Shown: piece by piece, positions 41,799 through 51,471 of the stretch
Position numbering within the stretch: the first letter of the stretch is position 1
How the letters are laid out: every line of letters begins with the position of its first letter
Assembly: GCA_020725265.1 (NCBI GenBank)
Contig: DYFK01000011.1
Span: forward strand, 62,001-126,000
DNA length: 64,000 bases
Source of the DNA: Hydrogenophilus sp.
GTDB lineage: Bacteria > Pseudomonadota > Gammaproteobacteria > Burkholderiales > Thiobacillaceae
Reading direction: 5' to 3'
Position numbers and translations under genes: made by a program
Notes under the pieces: generated by a model
The model's database searches: none
What the model was told of the DNA's origin: nothing
What the model saw: the letters and a program-made list of their open reading frames with translations, nothing else

Positions 41799-44123
41799 TC
41801 AGGCCCTCTCCAGACCGAGGCTTCCCAGACGCGCGCCAAGCATCGCGGTCAACGGGTGCGACGCGGCGATGCGCACCGTATCGACGGCAAGTCGATCGTC
41901 GCGGCGAATGGGTAGCACCGCCTCGACGCCATCCTGGCGCACACGCACCATGCCCCCCTCATCCAGCCCCAGGCTGGCAAGCAGATCGCCGCGCACCCAG
42001 ACCACCGGCGCGGCCGCGTCGGCGGTCGCCTGCAACGCGCGGGCGCGACGGACCAGCGGGTCGAGCTGGTGGATCGGCGTTTCCCCCAGACGCTCCAGGC
42101 CGGTGCAGGCGGAACCATGCGCGACGAGCGCATCGCATGTGTTGTCGAGACGGGCCGGGATGCCTTCCTGCCCACCCGGCAAGGCATCGGCGCGCACCGC
42201 ATTGACATCGTCGTAATCGAAACCGCCGAGATTCAGCAGATTGCCGAGCACGCGCAGGACTTTCCACGCCGGCCGAGCGTTACCGCGCGGCTTGACGGCG
42301 CCATGGAAAGTCTGGAGGCGGCCTTCCATGCTGACATAGGCGCCGCCGGTCTCGGTGAACGGCGCGATCGGCAGCAGCACGTCGGCGTAATCCAGCGCCC
42401 GCGACTTGAAAGCGGTCAGTTGCACGACGAATTCCGCCGCGCGCATCGCCACCGTGGCGGTGGTCGCGTCGTGCGCATCGAGTTCCGGCTCGACGCCGAG
42501 CAGCAGGTAGGCGGCACGCGGCTGGGCCAGCATATCGCTGGCATGCAGGCCGTTCGGTCCGGGCAGCGCGCCGACCAGTTGCGCGCCGACGCTGTTGGCG
42601 GCCACCGACAGGAAGCCGAGGCTGGCGCCGCAGGCCTTGGCGACGATCCGCGCCAAGGCGTGGATGCGGTCGGCGTCGGCATGGTTCTGCGCCACCGCGC
42701 CGAGCAGCACCGCCTTGCGCTCGCCACCCAGCAGGCTGGCGGCGATGCCGCGCGCGGCGTCATCCGCGCTCACCCCGGCCAGCGCCGCGCTGGTCTCGAG
42801 CGGCGCGCTGGCCTCGCCGAGAGCGACGGCGATGCGCGCCAGGGCGTCGCCCAGGGCGGACGGCTTGACGATGGCCTTGCCGGCCACCCCGCACAACAGG
42901 TCGTCATCGGCGCTGTGCACCACGTTGAGCTGCGCGCCGCGCTTCACCGCCTTGCGCAGGCGTTGCGCGGCCAGCGGCTGTTCCTTGCGCAGCGTCGAAC
43001 CGACCAGCAGCACGCGTTCCAGGTCGTCCAGCGCCGCCACCGGCATGCCCAGCCAGCGCGCGCCCGCGCCGACGCTGGCGCCGGCCTGCGCCAGACGGTG
43101 ATCGATGTGCTCCACGCCGAGCCCGCGCAGCAGCTTGCTGAACAGGTACAGCTCCTCCACCGTCTGGTGCGGCGAAGCAAGGCCGCCGATGGCGCCCGCG
43201 CCCTGCTGCTCGGCGATCCGCCCGAGGCGCGCGGCGACATGTTCCAGTGCGTCCTGCCAGCTCGCCTCGACCCACTTGTCGCCCTCGCGCAGCAGCGGCA
43301 TGGTCAGCCGCTCGTCGCTGTTCAGCGCCTCGTAGCTGTAGCGGTCGCGGTCGGCGATCCAGCATTCGTTGATCGCCTCGTTCTCGCGCGGCACCACGCG
43401 GAACACCTTGCCGTCCTTGACGTGCACCTGCAGGTTGGTGCCCAGGCCGTCGTGCGGGCTCACCGCCAGCCGGCGCGACAACTCCCAGCTGCGCGCCGCG
43501 TAGCGGAACGGCTTGGAGGTCAGCGCCCCCACCGGGCACAGCTCGATGACGTTGCCGGACAGTTCGTGGGTGACCTGCGCCTCCAGGAAGGGCATCACCT
43601 CGGTATGTTCACCGCGTCCCGGCATGCCCAGTTCCATCAGGCCGGCGATCTCCTGGCCAAAGCGCACGCAGCGGCTGCAATGGATGCAGCGGGTCATGTC
43701 GGTGGCGATCAGCGGGCCAAGTTCCTTTTCCCGCACCACGCGCTTGGGCTCGCGGTAATGCGAGGCGGAACCGCCATAGCCGACCGCCAGATCCTGCAAC
43801 TGGCACTCGCCGCCCTGGTCGCAGATCGGGCAGTCGAGCGGATGGTTGATCAGCAGGAACTCCATCACCCCCTTTTGCGCGGCGATGGCCTTGACCGAGC
43901 GGGTATGCACCTTCATGCCGTCGGTCACCGGCGTGGCGCAGGCTGGCAGCGCCTTCGGCGCCTTCTCCACCTCCACCAGGCACATGCGACAGTTGGCGGC
44001 GATGGACAGCTTCTTGTGATAGCAGAAATGCGGGATGTGGATGCCGAGCTGGTTGGCCGCGTCCATCACCGTCGCGCCCGGCGCGACATCCAGTTCCCTG
44101 CCGTCGATCTCGATCAGGGGCAT
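41799..44123 (-). CDS. nuoG: NADH-quinone oxidoreductase subunit G
   Basis: The 774-residue largest peripheral subunit. The N-terminal 220 residues carry cluster N1b ([17 protein letters not shown]), N5 ([14 protein letters not shown], with the His ligand) and N4 (CIHCSRC and a later CPVGAL). The remaining part is a molybdopterin-oxidoreductase-like fold without cofactor ligands; the extra N7 cluster Cys set seen in E. coli is missing. It starts at 44123 ([11 protein letters not shown]), one base after nuoF. Confidence 0.95.
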   Translation of the reverse strand: MPLIEIDGRELDVAPGATVMDAANQLGIHIPHFCYHKKLSIAANCRMCLVEVEKAPKALPACATPVTDGMKVHTRSVKAIAAQKGVMEFLLINHPLDCPICDQGGECQLQDLAVGYGGSASHYREPKRVVREKELGPLIATDMTRCIHCSRCVRFGQEIAGLMELGMPGRGEHTEVMPFLEAQVTHELSGNVIELCPVGALTSKPFRYAARSWELSRRLAVSPHDGLGTNLQVHVKDGKVFRVVPRENEAINECWIADRDRYSYEALNSDERLTMPLLREGDKWVEASWQDALEHVAARLGRIAEQQGAGAIGGLASPHQTVEELYLFSKLLRGLGVEHIDHRLAQAGASVGAGARWLGMPVAALDDLERVLLVGSTLRKEQPLAAQRLRKAVKRGAQLNVVHSADDDLLCGVAGKAIVKPSALGDALARIAVALGEASAPLETSAALAGVSADDAARGIAASLLGGERKAVLLGAVAQNHADADRIHALARIVAKACGASLGFLSVAANSVGAQLVGALPGPNGLHASDMLAQPRAAYLLLGVEPELDAHDATTATVAMRAAEFVVQLTAFKSRALDYADVLLPIAPFTETGGAYVSMEGRLQTFHGAVKPRGNARPAWKVLRVLGNLLNLGGFDYDDVNAVRADALPGGQEGIPARLDNTCDALVAHGSACTGLERLGETPIHQLDPLVRRARALQATADAAAPVVWVRGDLLASLGLDEGGMVRVRQDGVEAVLPIRRDDRLAVDTVRIAASHPLTAMLGARLGSLGLERA

Positions 44124-44124
44124 A

Positions 44125-45411
44125 TCAGTTTCCCACCTGGCAACGCTTGTGTTCGATGTGGTACGCGAACTCGTCATGGAAATGCTTGACGAAGCTGATC
44201 ACCGGCCCCACCGCCGCCTCGCCCAGCGCGCAGATGGTGTTGCCGCCGATGTTCTTGCCGATGCGCGCCAGTTCGTCGAGGTCCTCGGGCCGGCCCTGGC
44301 CGTGCTCGATGCGCTGCACGATGCGGTACAGCCAGCCGGTGCCCTCGCGGCAGGGCGTGCACTGGCCGCAGGATTCCTCGAAGTAGAAATAGGACAGGCG
44401 CTGCAGCGCGCGCACCATGCACACCGTCTCGTCCATGACGATGACCGCACCGGAACCGAGCATGGAGCCGGCCTTGGCGATGGCGTCGAAGTCCAGGGTC
44501 AGGTCCATCATCACGTCGCCGGGCAGCACCGGCGCGGAAGACCCGCCGGGGATCACCGCCTTCAGCTGGTGGCCGTTGCGCACGCCGCCGGCCATCTCCA
44601 GCAGTTCGGAAAACGGCGTGCCGAGCGGAATCTCGTAATTGCCCGGCTTGTTGACGTGGCCGGAGATGGAAAAGATCTTGCTGCCACCGTTGTTCGGCTT
44701 GCCCAGTTCCAGGAAGGCCTGGCCGCCGTGGCGCATGATCCAGGGGATGGAGGCCAGCGTCTCGGTGTTGTTGATGGTCGTCGGCTTGCCGTACAGGCCA
44801 TAGCTGGCGGGAAACGGCGGCTTGAAGCGCGGCTGGCCCTTCTTTCCCTCGATGGATTCGAGCAGCGCGGTTTCCTCGCCGCAGATGTAGGCGCCGTAGC
44901 CGTGATGCGCGAACAGGTCGAAATCCCAGCCGGAACCGAGGATGTTCTTGCCCAGGAAGCCGGCGGCGCGCGCCTCGGCCAGCGCCTTTTCCCAGGACTG
45001 GTACTGCTCGAAGATTTCGCCGTGGATGTAGTTGTAGCCCGCCACCGCGCCCAGCGTGTAGCCGGCGATGATCATGCCCTCGATCAACTGGTGCGGGTTA
45101 TGGATGAGGATGTCGCGATCCTTGAAGGTGCCCGGCTCGCCCTCGTCGGTGTTGCACACCACGTACTTCGGCCCCGGCACCGCGCGCGGCATGAAGCTCC
45201 ACTTCAGGCCGGTGGGGAAGCCGGCGCCGCCGCGCCCGCGCAGCGCGCTGGTCTTGACCTCGGCGATGATGGCCTCGGCCGGCGTCTTCTCGGCGAGTAT
45301 CTTGCGCAGCGCCTCATAGCCGCCGTGCGCGGTGTAGGTGGCGAGCGACGCGGGATCGTCGTGCGCGAGGGTCCACAGGCAGACCTGGGTGTCGGGTGTG
45401 TTCAGGCTCAT
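44125..45411 (-). CDS. nuoF: NADH-quinone oxidoreductase subunit F
   Basis: The 428-residue NADH-oxidising subunit with FMN and cluster N3. FMN/NADH site [35 protein letters not shown] and the cluster motif [13 protein letters not shown] with a distant fourth Cys ([10 protein letters not shown]) are all present. A 91-base gap with hairpins separates it from nuoE. Start [10 protein letters not shown] follows a G-rich site. Confidence 0.97.
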   Translation of the reverse strand: MSLNTPDTQVCLWTLAHDDPASLATYTAHGGYEALRKILAEKTPAEAIIAEVKTSALRGRGGAGFPTGLKWSFMPRAVPGPKYVVCNTDEGEPGTFKDRDILIHNPHQLIEGMIIAGYTLGAVAGYNYIHGEIFEQYQSWEKALAEARAAGFLGKNILGSGWDFDLFAHHGYGAYICGEETALLESIEGKKGQPRFKPPFPASYGLYGKPTTINNTETLASIPWIMRHGGQAFLELGKPNNGGSKIFSISGHVNKPGNYEIPLGTPFSELLEMAGGVRNGHQLKAVIPGGSSAPVLPGDVMMDLTLDFDAIAKAGSMLGSGAVIVMDETVCMVRALQRLSYFYFEESCGQCTPCREGTGWLYRIVQRIEHGQGRPEDLDELARIGKNIGGNTICALGEAAVGPVISFVKHFHDEFAYHIEHKRCQVGN

Positions 45412-45421
45412 AGACCACCCC

Positions 45422-45469
45422 CGCGCTTGCATGCGCGAACCAACATGCAAGCGCGCCCCCCGAGGGGGC
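45422..45469. repeat. Two tandem hairpins between nuoE and nuoF
   Basis: First a perfect 12-bp inverted repeat (CGCGCTTGCATG, loop of 10), then a 6-bp GCCCCC/GGGGGC hairpin with a 3-base loop. No T-run follows on the minus strand. It looks like an mRNA-processing or repetitive intergenic element inside the operon rather than a terminator. Confidence 0.7.
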
Positions 45470-45502
45470 ATTCGCCTGACTTGAGGCGGCTCCGCGTCAT
45501 GC

Positions 45503-45976
45503 TCATGTCATGTCATCCAGCAGCTTGTCCACCGACTCGGGGGTCAGGTGGGTATGCATCATGTGGTTGTTGTGCAGGCACAGGGGGCCGTGGCCGCAGG
45601 CGCCCATGCACTCGCCTTCCTTCAGCGTGTAGCGGCCATCCTCGGTGGTTTCGCCGAAACCGATGCCCAGCTTGGCCCGCATGCGCTCGGCGACCGCGTC
45701 GGCGCCCTGCAACTGGCAGGGCAGGTTGGTGCACAGGGTGACCTTGTGGCGGCCCACCGGCGCCAGGTCGTACATGTTGTAGAAGGTCGCCACCTCATAG
45801 GCGGCGATGGCCGGCATCCGCAGATAGGTGGCAACGTACTCGATGGCGTCCTTCGACAGCCAGCCCAGCTCCTGCTGGGCGATGCGCAAGGCGCTCATCA
45901 CCGCCGACTGCTTGTGCTCCGGCGGGTACTTGGCGATTTCCTGATCGATCAGGGCGAGGGATTCGGGTGTCAGCAT
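45503..45976 (-). CDS. nuoE: NADH-quinone oxidoreductase subunit E
   Basis: A 157-residue thioredoxin-like subunit carrying the N1a 2Fe-2S cluster. The four ligands are in [10 protein letters not shown] (Cys pair) and [11 protein letters not shown]. The N-terminal helical domain ([22 protein letters not shown]) is normal. It follows nuoD by three bases. Confidence 0.96.
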   Translation of the reverse strand: MLTPESLALIDQEIAKYPPEHKQSAVMSALRIAQQELGWLSKDAIEYVATYLRMPAIAAYEVATFYNMYDLAPVGRHKVTLCTNLPCQLQGADAVAERMRAKLGIGFGETTEDGRYTLKEGECMGACGHGPLCLHNNHMMHTHLTPESVDKLLDDMT

Positions 45977-45979
45977 GGC

Positions 45980-47233
45980 TTACCTGTCGATGTCGCCGAA
46001 GACGATGTCCAGCGTGCCGATGATCGCCACCACGTCGGCGATCATGTGGCCGCGCGACATTTCATCGAGGCCGGCGAGGTGCGAGAAGCCGGGCGCGCGC
46101 AGTTTCAGGCGATACGGCTTGTTGGCGCCGTCCGACACCAGGTACACGCCGAACTCGCCCTTGGAATGCTCCACCGCCGCGTAGCATTCGCCCTCCGGCA
46201 CGTGCATGCCCTCGGTGAACAGCTTGAAGTGGTGGATCAGCTCTTCCATGTTCGACTTCATCGCCTCGCGCGACGGCGGCGCGATCTTGTGGTCGTCGAC
46301 GATCACCGGCCCCGGATGGGTCTTCAGCCAGGCCACGCACTGCTGGATGATGCGGTTGCTCTGGCGCATCTCTTCCATGCGCACCAGGTAGCGGTCGTAG
46401 CTGTCGCCGGTGCGGCCGACCGGGATTTCGAAGTCGAGGCGGTCGTAGACCTCGTAGGGCTGCATCTTGCGCAAATCCCAGGCAATGCCGGAACCGCGCA
46501 GCATCGGCCCGGTAAAGCCCAGCGCCTTGGCGCGCTCCGGATCGACCACGCCGATGCCCACCGTGCGCTGCTTCCAGATGCGGTTGTCGGTGAGCAGCGT
46601 CTCGTACTCGTCGACGTAGCCGAAGAAGCGGTTGGAGAAATCCTCGATGAAATCGAGCACGCTGCCCTGGCGGTTCTCGTTCAGGCGGCGGATGTCGGCC
46701 TCGTTCTGCCGCTTGTTGGCCTGGTATTGCGGCATGCGGTCCGGCAGGTCGCGGTAGACGCCGCCCGGACGGTAGTAGGCGGCGTGCATGCGCGCGCCGG
46801 ATACCGCCTCATAGACGTCCATCAGGTCCTCGCGCTCGCGGAAGGCATAGAGGAACACGGTCATCGCGCCGATATCCAGCGCGTGCGTGCCCAGCCACAG
46901 CAGGTGATTGAGGATGCGCGTGATCTCGTCGAACATCACGCGGATGTACTGCGCGCGCTCCGGCACCTGGATGCCCGCCAGCCGCTCAATGGCCATGCAG
47001 TAGGCATGCTCGTTCTGCATCATGGACATGTAGTCCAGACGGTCCATGTACGGCACCGATTGCAGGAAGGTCTTGGTTTCCGCCAGCTTCTCGGTGGCGC
47101 GATGCAGCAGACCGATGTGCGGATCGGCGCGCACCACCACCTCGCCATCCAGTTCCAGCACCAGGCGCAGCACGCCGTGCGCGGCCGGGTGCTGCGGTCC
47201 GAAGTTGATGGTGTAGTTGCGAATCTCGGCCAT
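45980..47233 (-). CDS. nuoD: NADH-quinone oxidoreductase subunit D
   Basis: The 417-residue 49-kDa homologue that lines the quinone site. [16 protein letters not shown] with the quinone-site His, [12 protein letters not shown] and the C-terminal [17 protein letters not shown] are conserved. It is separate from nuoC, unlike the E. coli NuoCD fusion. Start at 47233 shares one base with the nuoC stop (TGATG). Confidence 0.97.
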   Translation of the reverse strand: MAEIRNYTINFGPQHPAAHGVLRLVLELDGEVVVRADPHIGLLHRATEKLAETKTFLQSVPYMDRLDYMSMMQNEHAYCMAIERLAGIQVPERAQYIRVMFDEITRILNHLLWLGTHALDIGAMTVFLYAFREREDLMDVYEAVSGARMHAAYYRPGGVYRDLPDRMPQYQANKRQNEADIRRLNENRQGSVLDFIEDFSNRFFGYVDEYETLLTDNRIWKQRTVGIGVVDPERAKALGFTGPMLRGSGIAWDLRKMQPYEVYDRLDFEIPVGRTGDSYDRYLVRMEEMRQSNRIIQQCVAWLKTHPGPVIVDDHKIAPPSREAMKSNMEELIHHFKLFTEGMHVPEGECYAAVEHSKGEFGVYLVSDGANKPYRLKLRAPGFSHLAGLDEMSRGHMIADVVAIIGTLDIVFGDIDR

Positions 47234-47850
47234 CAGGCGGCACCTCCGCGCCGGCCGACATCGCCGTAATGATCCTCGCGCACGATGCGCGGCGTGATCT
47301 CGCGCGGATCGATGCTCACCGGCTGGTACACCACGCGCTTGAGCTCGGGGTCGTAACGCATTTCCACATGACCGGAAATCGGGAAATCCTTGCGGAACGG
47401 ATGGCCGACGAAGCCATAGTCGGTGAGGATGCGGCGCAAATCGGGATGGCCATCGAAGACGATGCCGTACAGGTCGAACGCCTCGCGCTCGAACCAGTTG
47501 GCCGCCGGCCACACCTCCACCAGCGAGGCGATCAGCGGCAGGTCGTCATCGGCGCAGAAGGCGCGCACGCGCAACCGGTGGTTGCGCTTCACCGACAGCA
47601 GATGCAGCACCACGGCAAAGCGCGACCCTTCGCAGGACTCATCCTTCCACGCCGAATAATCGACGCCACACAAATCCATCATCAGGTCGAAGGCCAGGTT
47701 CGGCTCATCGCGCAGCGTGGTGGCCACCTCGATCCAGTCGGCGGCGGCGACCTCGATGGTCGCCTCGTCCAGCGCCACCTTGGACTTGAGGATCTTGTCG
47801 CCCAGCGCTTCCTCGACGCGCGCGAGCAGGACTTCCGGAGTAATCGGCAT
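47233..47850 (-). CDS. nuoC: NADH-quinone oxidoreductase subunit C
   Basis: A 205-residue 30-kDa homologue with the signature [20 protein letters not shown], followed by [19 protein letters not shown]. It packs against NuoD in the connecting part of complex I. Confidence 0.96.
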   Translation of the reverse strand: MPITPEVLLARVEEALGDKILKSKVALDEATIEVAAADWIEVATTLRDEPNLAFDLMMDLCGVDYSAWKDESCEGSRFAVVLHLLSVKRNHRLRVRAFCADDDLPLIASLVEVWPAANWFEREAFDLYGIVFDGHPDLRRILTDYGFVGHPFRKDFPISGHVEMRYDPELKRVVYQPVSIDPREITPRIVREDHYGDVGRRGGAA

Positions 47851-47868
47851 GAGAGCGTCAGCTTCCTG

Positions 47869-48345
47869 TCAGCGGGCGATGGTGTTGGTACGGCGGATCT
47901 TCTTCTGCAACTGGATCAGGCCGAACAGCAGCGCCTCGGCGGTCGGCGGGCAACCCGGCACGTACACATCCACCGGCACGATGCGGTCGCAGCCGCGCAC
48001 CACCGAATACGAGTAATGGTAATAACCGCCGCCGTTGGCGCAGGACCCCATCGACACCACCCAGCGCGGCTCGGCCATCTGGTCATACACCTTGCGCAAA
48101 GCCGGCGCCATCTTGTTGCACAGCGTACCGGCGACGATCATCAAATCGCTCTGCCGCGGGCTGGGCCGGAAGACGATGCCGAAACGGTCGAGGTCATAAC
48201 GCGACGCGCCCGCCTGCATCATCTCGATGGCGCAACAGGCCAGACCAAAGGTCATCGGCCACAACGAGCCGGTACGAGTGTAATTCACCACCGTGTCGAC
48301 CGTGGTGGTGATGAAACCTTTATCGAGTACGCCTTCGATGCTCAT
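47869..48345 (-). CDS. nuoB: NADH-quinone oxidoreductase subunit B
   Basis: The 158-residue subunit with cluster N2, the last electron donor to quinone. The adjacent Cys pair [10 protein letters not shown], the Cys of [10 protein letters not shown] and that of [12 protein letters not shown] complete the 4Fe-4S site. Confidence 0.97.
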   Translation of the reverse strand: MSIEGVLDKGFITTTVDTVVNYTRTGSLWPMTFGLACCAIEMMQAGASRYDLDRFGIVFRPSPRQSDLMIVAGTLCNKMAPALRKVYDQMAEPRWVVSMGSCANGGGYYHYSYSVVRGCDRIVPVDVYVPGCPPTAEALLFGLIQLQKKIRRTNTIAR

Positions 48346-48387
48346 GGTTCGCTCGCTTGCAATCGTCGATTTGCCGCCGGTGCCGGG

Positions 48388-48744
48388 TCACTCCCAGTCC
48401 AGGGCACCCTTCATCCACTCGTAGACGAACCCCACCACCAGGATGCCCAGGAACAGCATCATGGCCAGAAAACCGAACATACCCAGTTCATCCAGCACGA
48501 TCGCCCAGGGAAACAGGAAGGCGATTTCCAGATCGAACAGGATGAACAGGATGGCTACCAGGTAATAGCGCACATCGAACTTCATGCGCGCATCCTCGAA
48601 AGCCTCGAAACCGCATTCATAAGGGGAGAGCTTCTCGGCGTCCGGCTTGCGCGGCGCCAGCAGACCACCCGCCAGCATCGGAACCACACCCACCGCCAAA
48701 CCGACCAGGATGAACAACAACACCGGAAAATAATTCTCGAGCAT
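48388..48744 (-). CDS. nuoA: NADH-quinone oxidoreductase subunit A
   Basis: A 118-residue three-helix membrane subunit, first gene of the nuo operon. The loop motif [21 protein letters not shown] with the conserved Cys, and the Asp/Glu of [14 protein letters not shown], are intact. Confidence 0.97.
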   Translation of the reverse strand: MLENYFPVLLFILVGLAVGVVPMLAGGLLAPRKPDAEKLSPYECGFEAFEDARMKFDVRYYLVAILFILFDLEIAFLFPWAIVLDELGMFGFLAMMLFLGILVVGFVYEWMKGALDWE

Positions 48745-48793
48745 CGATCCCCCAATTGACGCCTGACGACGCCCGCCGCGTCGAGGAGGCCGG

Positions 48794-48823
48794 AGTGTAG
48801 GCGCCGACGGTTACTGGTGTCAA
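48794..48823 (-). promoter_or_regulatory. Sigma-70 promoter of the nuo operon
   Basis: On the minus strand TTGACA (perfect -35), an 18-base spacer and TACACT (4 of 6). The start point is near 48787, about 43 bases before nuoA, just downstream of the tRNA-Leu terminator. Confidence 0.75.
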
Positions 48824-48835
48824 GGCAACGGACAG

Positions 48836-48862
48836 AAAAAAACCCATTGATATCAATGGGTT
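48836..48862 (-). terminator. Rho-independent terminator after tRNA-Leu
   Basis: A 22-base perfect palindrome (AACCCATTGA plus its complement around a TA centre) followed on the minus strand by seven T. It ends the secG-tRNA transcript 36 bases after the tRNA. Confidence 0.9.
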
Positions 48863-48897
48863 ATTAAATACATCCGCGAGGATATAAAGAAATTCGA

Positions 48898-48982
48898 TGG
48901 TGCCGACGGCGAGACTCGAACTCGCACGACTTTCGTCACTGCCCCCTCAAGACAGCGTGTCTACCAATTTCACCACGTCGGC
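48898..48982 (-). tRNA. tRNA-Leu (anticodon GAG)
   Basis: The minus strand folds as a class II tRNA: acceptor GCCGACG/CGTCGGC, D arm with GGTAGACAC, anticodon stem CTGTC/GGCAG with loop TTGAGGG (anticodon GAG, reading CUU/CUC), long variable arm TGACGAAAGTCGT, T arm GCGAG-TTCGAGT-CTCGC, and an encoded ACCA end. It lies 32 bases after secG in the conserved secG-tRNA-Leu-nuo arrangement. Confidence 0.97.
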
Positions 48983-49014
48983 ATGCCAAAACCCGGAGCC
49001 CGGGCCAACCTACC

Positions 49015-49347
49015 TCACTTGGGAATCGCCCCGGACTTCTCCCCCGCCCCCTCCGGCACCGCCGGAACCGCTTGCGCGGGCACCGGCTTGGCGACAGGAA
49101 CCAGGCGGGTTTCGTGCTTCTGGCCCGCGAAGTAGGTCAACCCCATGCTGGTCAGAAAGAAAACCGTGGCCAGCGCCGCGGTTGCCCGCGACATGAAATT
49201 CGCGGAGCCGCTCGCGCCGAACAGGCTTCCGGACGACCCGCTACCGAATGCGGCCCCCATGTCGGCACCCTTGCCATGCTGGAGCAATACCAGCCCAACC
49301 ACGGTCGCGGCGACCAGAATGTGCACAATCAGAAGCAGAAATTCCAT
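49015..49347 (-). CDS. secG: Protein translocase subunit SecG
   Basis: A 110-residue two-helix membrane protein of the SecYEG channel. Helix 1 (LLLIVHILVAATVVGLVLLQ), the conserved HGKGADMGAAFGSG loop, FGASGSANFMSR and helix 2 (ATVFFLTSMGLTYFA) are typical; the C-terminal Pro/Ala tail is variable. The ATG at 49347 has GGTGG five bases upstream and is preferred to a GTG at 49356. Confidence 0.95.
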   Translation of the reverse strand: MEFLLLIVHILVAATVVGLVLLQHGKGADMGAAFGSGSSGSLFGASGSANFMSRATAALATVFFLTSMGLTYFAGQKHETRLVPVAKPVPAQAVPAVPEGAGEKSGAIPK

Positions 49348-49377
49348 CAATACCACCTATCCCTTCACGCGCCCGAC

Positions 49378-50124
49378 TCAGGCCGCCCGGCAAATCGCCA
49401 AAAACTCATCCGCCTGCAGGGAAGCGCCGCCAATCAAGCCACCATCGATATCCGGCTGCGCGAACAGTTCGGCGGCATTCGCCGCCTTGACGCTACCACC
49501 ATACTGGATGACGAGACCATCGGCGACCACCGGATCAAGCGCGCGCAATTTCCCGCGAATGAATGCATGCACGGCCTGCGCTTGCGCGGGAGTAGCGGTC
49601 TTGCCGGTACCGATCGCCCATACCGGCTCATACGCGACCACGCAATTCGCCAGCGAAGCAACCCCGGCCTTGGCGATCACGGCATCCAACTGGCGACCGA
49701 CCACCTGCTCGGTAACCCCTGTCTCACGCTCTTCCAGGGATTCCCCCACACAGAGAATCGGCACCAGCCCGGCCGCTTGCGCGGCCAGAAACTTGTCCGC
49801 CACCACCTCGTCGCTCTCGCCGTAAAGCGCGCGCCGCTCGGAATGGCCGACAATGACATATTTGCATCCAAAGTCATTCAGCATGGCGGCCGACACTTCG
49901 CCAGTGAACGCACCCTTGCCATGCTGACTCATGTTTTGAGCCCCCCAGGCAATGCCGCCACCGGACAGCTTGGCGCTCACCGACGCCAAATACGGGAATG
50001 GGACGCAGACCGCCATTTCCGCCTTGACGTCACCCGCCCCGGCCAGCAGCGCGGACAGCAAGGCTTCGTTGTCGGCCAGATTGCCGTGCATCTTCCAATT
50101 GCCGGCGACGATTTTGCGGCGCAT
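49378..50124 (-). CDS. tpiA: Triosephosphate isomerase
   Basis: Interconverts dihydroxyacetone phosphate and glyceraldehyde 3-phosphate. The 248-residue TIM barrel has NWKMHG with the catalytic Lys, VIVGHSERR with the electrophilic His, VAYEPVWAIGTGKTAT with the catalytic Glu and flexible loop 6, and QYGGSVKAANA. GAGGGA precedes the ATG. It has its own promoter and leads into secG. Confidence 0.97.
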   Translation of the reverse strand: MRRKIVAGNWKMHGNLADNEALLSALLAGAGDVKAEMAVCVPFPYLASVSAKLSGGGIAWGAQNMSQHGKGAFTGEVSAAMLNDFGCKYVIVGHSERRALYGESDEVVADKFLAAQAAGLVPILCVGESLEERETGVTEQVVGRQLDAVIAKAGVASLANCVVAYEPVWAIGTGKTATPAQAQAVHAFIRGKLRALDPVVADGLVIQYGGSVKAANAAELFAQPDIDGGLIGGASLQADEFLAICRAA

Positions 50125-50150
50125 CGATATTCCCTCTCAGAAAGCGGCGC

Positions 50151-50179
50151 ATCTTAGCCAGTTGGGCTGAGCCGGTCAA
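50151..50179 (-). promoter_or_regulatory. Sigma-70 promoter of tpiA
   Basis: On the minus strand TTGACC, a 17-base spacer and TAAGAT. Start near 50144, about 20 bases before the tpiA ATG. Confidence 0.65.
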
Positions 50180-50215
50180 TCGAACCACCCGACAAGAGAC
50201 ATCCGTTCATGAACA

Positions 50216-50458
50216 TCACTCTTCAGGTTGCTCCAGATATTTCTGCAGACGGCGTTCGATCATGTGCCGATCAAAACGCCACTCCTCGATCAGGTTGATG
50301 GCCAAGGAGAAGGTCTTGTTGTTGAGATCGTACATGCGGCCAAGTTCGAAGGCCGCCCCCGACTCCAGCGCTTGGCAGAGTTCCCTGAGAATGGGGGAGG
50401 CTTCGCTATCCGGATTGTTGCGGATGTACTTGGCGATGGATTTGACGGCATTGGCCAT
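50216..50458 (-). CDS. 80-residue protein of unknown function, predicted Pho regulon member
   Basis: A small, probably all-helical cytoplasmic protein that I do not recognise. It begins MANAVKSIAKYIRNN, contains ILRELCQALESGAAFELGRMYDL and ends with a charged helix (WRFDRHMIERRLQKYLEQ). No signal, membrane helix or metal motif is seen. The ATG has GAGGAAAAC upstream. It takes the place downstream of pstB where phoU usually lies, but it is far too short and unlike PhoU. A three-repeat Pho box with a spaced -10 lies between pstB and this gene, so it should be induced separately under phosphate starvation. Confidence 0.82.
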   Translation of the reverse strand: MANAVKSIAKYIRNNPDSEASPILRELCQALESGAAFELGRMYDLNNKTFSLAINLIEEWRFDRHMIERRLQKYLEQPEE

Positions 50459-50546
50459 GCTGTTTTCCTCAAGCGTTGCGGAATGGACAAGACTGATGCG
50501 CGAAGCTCGTTCCAGACAGTGAACGAAGCTCCGCGCGCCCTCGCTC

Positions 50547-50591
50547 AGCTTAGCAGCGGGACATTACCGTTTGATGTCAGTTTTATGACGG
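50547..50591 (-). promoter_or_regulatory. Pho box and -10 before the 80-residue gene
   Basis: On the minus strand CCGTCAT-AAAA-CTGACAT-CAAA-CGGTAAT: three 7-base PhoB half-sites at 11-base steps. The first two match the CTGTCATAAAACTGTCAT consensus at 16 of 18 positions. TAAGCT follows 10 bases later as -10, the same spacing as before pstS. Confidence 0.8.
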
Positions 50592-50607
50592 CCGGTACAT
50601 GCATCCA

Positions 50608-51435
50608 TCAGCCGAAGCGGCCGGTGATGTAATCCTCGGTCTGCTGCTTCTTCGGTTTGACGAACAGGGAATCGGTGTTGCCGAATTCGATCAGATCGCC
50701 CATGTACATGAAGGCCGTGTAATCGGATATCCGCGCCGCCTGCTGCATGTTGTGGGTGACGATGACAATGGTGTAGCGGCTCTTCATTTCATCGATCAAT
50801 TCCTCGATCTTGGCGGTCGAGATCGGATCGAGCGCGGAGGCCGGCTCATCCAGCAGCAACACCTCGGGCTCCAACGCGATGGCGCGGGCAATCACCAAGC
50901 GCTGCTGCTGACCGCCGGACAAGCTCATGCCGCTTTCCTGCAAACGGTCCTTCACCTCGTCCCAAAGGGCGGCGCCGCGTAGAGATTTTTCCACGGCTTC
51001 GTCCAGCGTCTTCTTGTCGTTGACGCCCATGATGCGCAGGCCATACGCGACGTTTTCGTAAATCGACTTGGGGAAGGGATTGGGTTTCTGGAACACCATG
51101 CCGACCCGACGGCGCAGCAATGCGACGTTGACATCGCGATCGTAGATGTTCTTGCCATCCAGCAGGATCTTGCCTTCGACCCGGCAGATATCGACCAGAT
51201 CGTTCATGCGATTGAAGCAACGCAACAACGTCGATTTTCCGCAGCCGCTGGGGCCGATGAAAGCGGTCACGCGCTTGTTCGGGATGGCCAGATTGATCGA
51301 CTTGAGCGCCTTCGATTCACCGTAATACAGATCGAGGTTCTCGACCCGGATCGCGATCTCGTCGGTCTGCTCGGTCGGTTTGCGCCCCAGATCCCCGATT
51401 TGCATGGCATGGGTTTTTTCGGTGACTTCACTCAT
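50608..51435 (-). CDS. pstB: Phosphate ABC transporter ATP-binding protein
   Basis: The 275-residue ATPase of the high-affinity phosphate importer. Walker [15 protein letters not shown] loop [15 protein letters not shown], signature LSGGQQQRL, Walker [14 protein letters not shown] and the switch His in [13 protein letters not shown] are intact. The start [11 protein letters not shown] at 51435 has AAGGACG upstream; a 10-codon upstream extension is unlikely. It is 36 bases after pstA. Confidence 0.97.
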   Translation of the reverse strand: MSEVTEKTHAMQIGDLGRKPTEQTDEIAIRVENLDLYYGESKALKSINLAIPNKRVTAFIGPSGCGKSTLLRCFNRMNDLVDICRVEGKILLDGKNIYDRDVNVALLRRRVGMVFQKPNPFPKSIYENVAYGLRIMGVNDKKTLDEAVEKSLRGAALWDEVKDRLQESGMSLSGGQQQRLVIARAIALEPEVLLLDEPASALDPISTAKIEELIDEMKSRYTIVIVTHNMQQAARISDYTAFMYMGDLIEFGNTDSLFVKPKKQQTEDYITGRFG

Positions 51436-51471
51436 GTTTCGTCCTTCAATCGATAAATTCGGCAACGGGGA

